Of a stretch of DNA of 43,014 bases, positions 41,842 through 43,014 are shown one piece after another. Origin of the DNA: Ignavibacteriales bacterium (GTDB taxonomy: Bacteria; Bacteroidota; Ignavibacteria; Ignavibacteriales; Melioribacteraceae). Each line of letters starts with the position of its first letter. Position 1 is the first letter of the stretch. The translations under genes were made by a program, and so were the position numbers. The stretch spans positions 1-43,014 of the forward strand of contig JAFGID010000301.1 of the NCBI GenBank assembly GCA_016929735.1, in the 5' to 3' direction. Under the pieces are notes generated by a model that saw nothing but the letters and a program-made list of their open reading frames with translations, searched no databases and was not told the origin of the DNA.

Positions 41842-43014
41842 TTACCCCTCGATACCTGCTTCAGATAGCATATTATGAAAAAAACTTTCGATTAACACTC
41901 TATTATCACAATTTGGATGTTCTTGTACGATTTTTTCAAAAACTTGATCCAATGTATAACAATCTTTGAAATAATTATCATTAGCTATTATATACTCATT
42001 TCCAGTATTGCAAAATCCTGAGTTATGCAAAATAAATAAATTGTTATTAAAAAAGTTATTATAACTTAGGATGATTAGAGTATAATATCCGTATGAATAA
42101 TTTGAAAACTGGTATACTCCGATATTACCATTTAAATTATTTAATTCTATGACCATATTGGTTGTTTGAGGACTTGTGGATCCTGTCAATTTTATATCCT
42201 TCGATAAATTATCAAATTCATTATGCGATACAACACCTAACATATCCCATAATTCTATTCCATTATTATTCGAAATAAAACAGTTATTATTAATGCTACC
42301 CCTAAAATTATCTTTAACCCTTGAACCGTTCGTACATTTAAATGCAATGCTATAATTTATAAAGCCATCATTTATATTACTATAATATAAACCACCGACA
42401 TTGTCTCCCCAACAATTCCTAGCAAGCAAATTACTACAATTTGTTAAATCAACATTTAAACTATGAAATCCACAACTTCCATTTTGGAAGATACTATTTT
42501 CCATATTTAAATTATTAACCCCATTCATCAAACAAGTATTCCCCCAATCCCATTTTCCCCATTCTATCAAATTATCTTCTACGAAAGAAATATTAGCAAG
42601 TTCCATTAAAAAATAAAGTTCTAATTCGTTAAGTCTCTGGTTGCTGGTTACTGCTTGCTGGTTAAAGCCATCATTACTGGTCACCCAAAACATGTTACCT
42701 TCTTCCCCCTGGGCTGAAAAATCGCCAAAGATCTTAAAATCACAGCCGGGATTGATACGCACTACGGCACCGGGCATAATTGTGAAGCTGGTACCGGGAA
42801 CAAGATTGGTGTTACCATCAACTACAAGATGATTATATGTGTCCACTGTGATATCCGAGTTCCAGTCTCCGCTTATATGTAATTCCGGATAAAGTGTTAT
42901 CGCAGTAGCTACTTCATTGTCTCCTTTATCAATTTGAATTTCATACAAATATCTGAATCCCCAGCCTTGTTTGATCGCAACAAGGTTATATTTACCGGTT
43001 GAGATGTCTTTGAG
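41842..43014 (-). CDS. Secreted-type right-handed beta-helix protein, N-terminus beyond window edge
   Basis: The frame is open to the right edge and ends at a TAA at 41842, so about 390 C-terminal residues are visible. The first visible residues (STGKYNLVAIKQGWGFRYLY) look like a carboxypeptidase-regulatory or other beta-sandwich domain. From there an Asn-rich beta-helix runs almost to the end, with SFTIMPGAVVRINPGCDFKI and many short N-G or N-N turns (INNNCFISNNNGIELWD). Such proteins are normally exported and act at the cell surface. No C-terminal sorting domain is visible; it ends SEAGIEG. It appears unrelated to the polysaccharide operon. Confidence 0.75.
   Translation of the reverse strand, partial: LKDISTGKYNLVAIKQGWGFRYLYEIQIDKGDNEVATAITLYPELHISGDWNSDITVDTYNHLVVDGNTNLVPGTSFTIMPGAVVRINPGCDFKIFGDFSAQGEEGNMFWVTSNDGFNQQAVTSNQRLNELELYFLMELANISFVEDNLIEWGKWDWGNTCLMNGVNNLNMENSIFQNGSCGFHSLNVDLTNCSNLLARNCWGDNVGGLYYSNINDGFINYSIAFKCTNGSRVKDNFRGSINNNCFISNNNGIELWDMLGVVSHNEFDNLSKDIKLTGSTSPQTTNMVIELNNLNGNIGVYQFSNYSYGYYTLIILSYNNFFNNNLFILHNSGFCNTGNEYIIANDNYFKDCYTLDQVFEKIVQEHPNCDNRVLIESFFHNMLSEAGIEG

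Overview
This window looks like a large surface-polysaccharide locus (O-antigen or capsule type) from an AT-rich, Gram-negative-like bacterium. About forty genes lie on the minus strand, so transcription runs from high to low coordinates. No rRNA, tRNA or phage gene is visible. The low GC, the dispersed inverted repeats at 29.2-29.5 kb and 35.2-35.3 kb, the simple repeats built on GTGATGAGTGAAGAG-like units, and the secreted-type beta-helix protein at the right edge suggest an uncultured FCB-group lineage, perhaps Cloacimonadota. That assignment is a guess from style, not a phylogenetic result.

In transcription order, the right edge (43.0-41.8 kb) holds a partial beta-helix protein. A 350-base AT-rich spacer with a promoter candidate and a 16-bp palindrome follows. 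From 41.5 to 38.4 kb come rfbA, a VioA-like DegT aminotransferase and a NeuD/PglD-like acyltransferase, which suit a dTDP-4-amino-4,6-dideoxy sugar that is N-acylated. From 38.4 to 28.1 kb is a compact acyl-building set: an MBL-fold hydrolase, a KAS III homologue that has lost its Cys and His, two intact KAS III enzymes, two acyl carrier proteins, two FabG-like reductases, an AMP-forming acyl ligase and two sulfotransferase-like proteins. I infer that it makes a special acyl group for the sugar, and this is the most interesting part of the window.

From 28.0 to 19.7 kb come the relic of a second flippase, a GT2, a hexapeptide acyltransferase, a WalW-like deacetylase, an orphan ORF, a GT11 fucosyltransferase whose ATG appears to be lost, and a GDP-sugar branch (gmd, RmlC-like, cupin, hexapeptide transferase, DegT). 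Wzx and Wzy follow at 19.7-17.1 kb. Next is a short C-terminal relic of a DUF354 gene. The capE-capF-capG trio for UDP-N-acetyl-L-fucosamine (17.0-12.7 kb) is split by a broken four-helix-bundle gene and a GxxExxY gene, and is peppered with simple repeats, some translated in frame. An MBOAT/SGNH O-acetylation pair (12.6-10.3 kb) follows.

The last part (10.1-0 kb) is the most AT-rich. It carries three GT4 glycosyltransferases (one fused to a FemAB-type domain), two related ATP-grasp proteins, an asparagine-synthetase-like protein, a polysaccharide deacetylase and a DUF354 protein that runs off the left edge.

Taken together, the locus could supply UDP-L-FucNAc, a GDP-linked 6-deoxy (amino) sugar and an N-acylated dTDP-4-amino sugar. 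It could then assemble, flip and polymerise a repeat unit and decorate it with O-acetyl, possibly sulfate, and possibly amide-linked amino-acid groups. Several relic genes and in-gene repeats show that it was assembled and reshuffled piecemeal.
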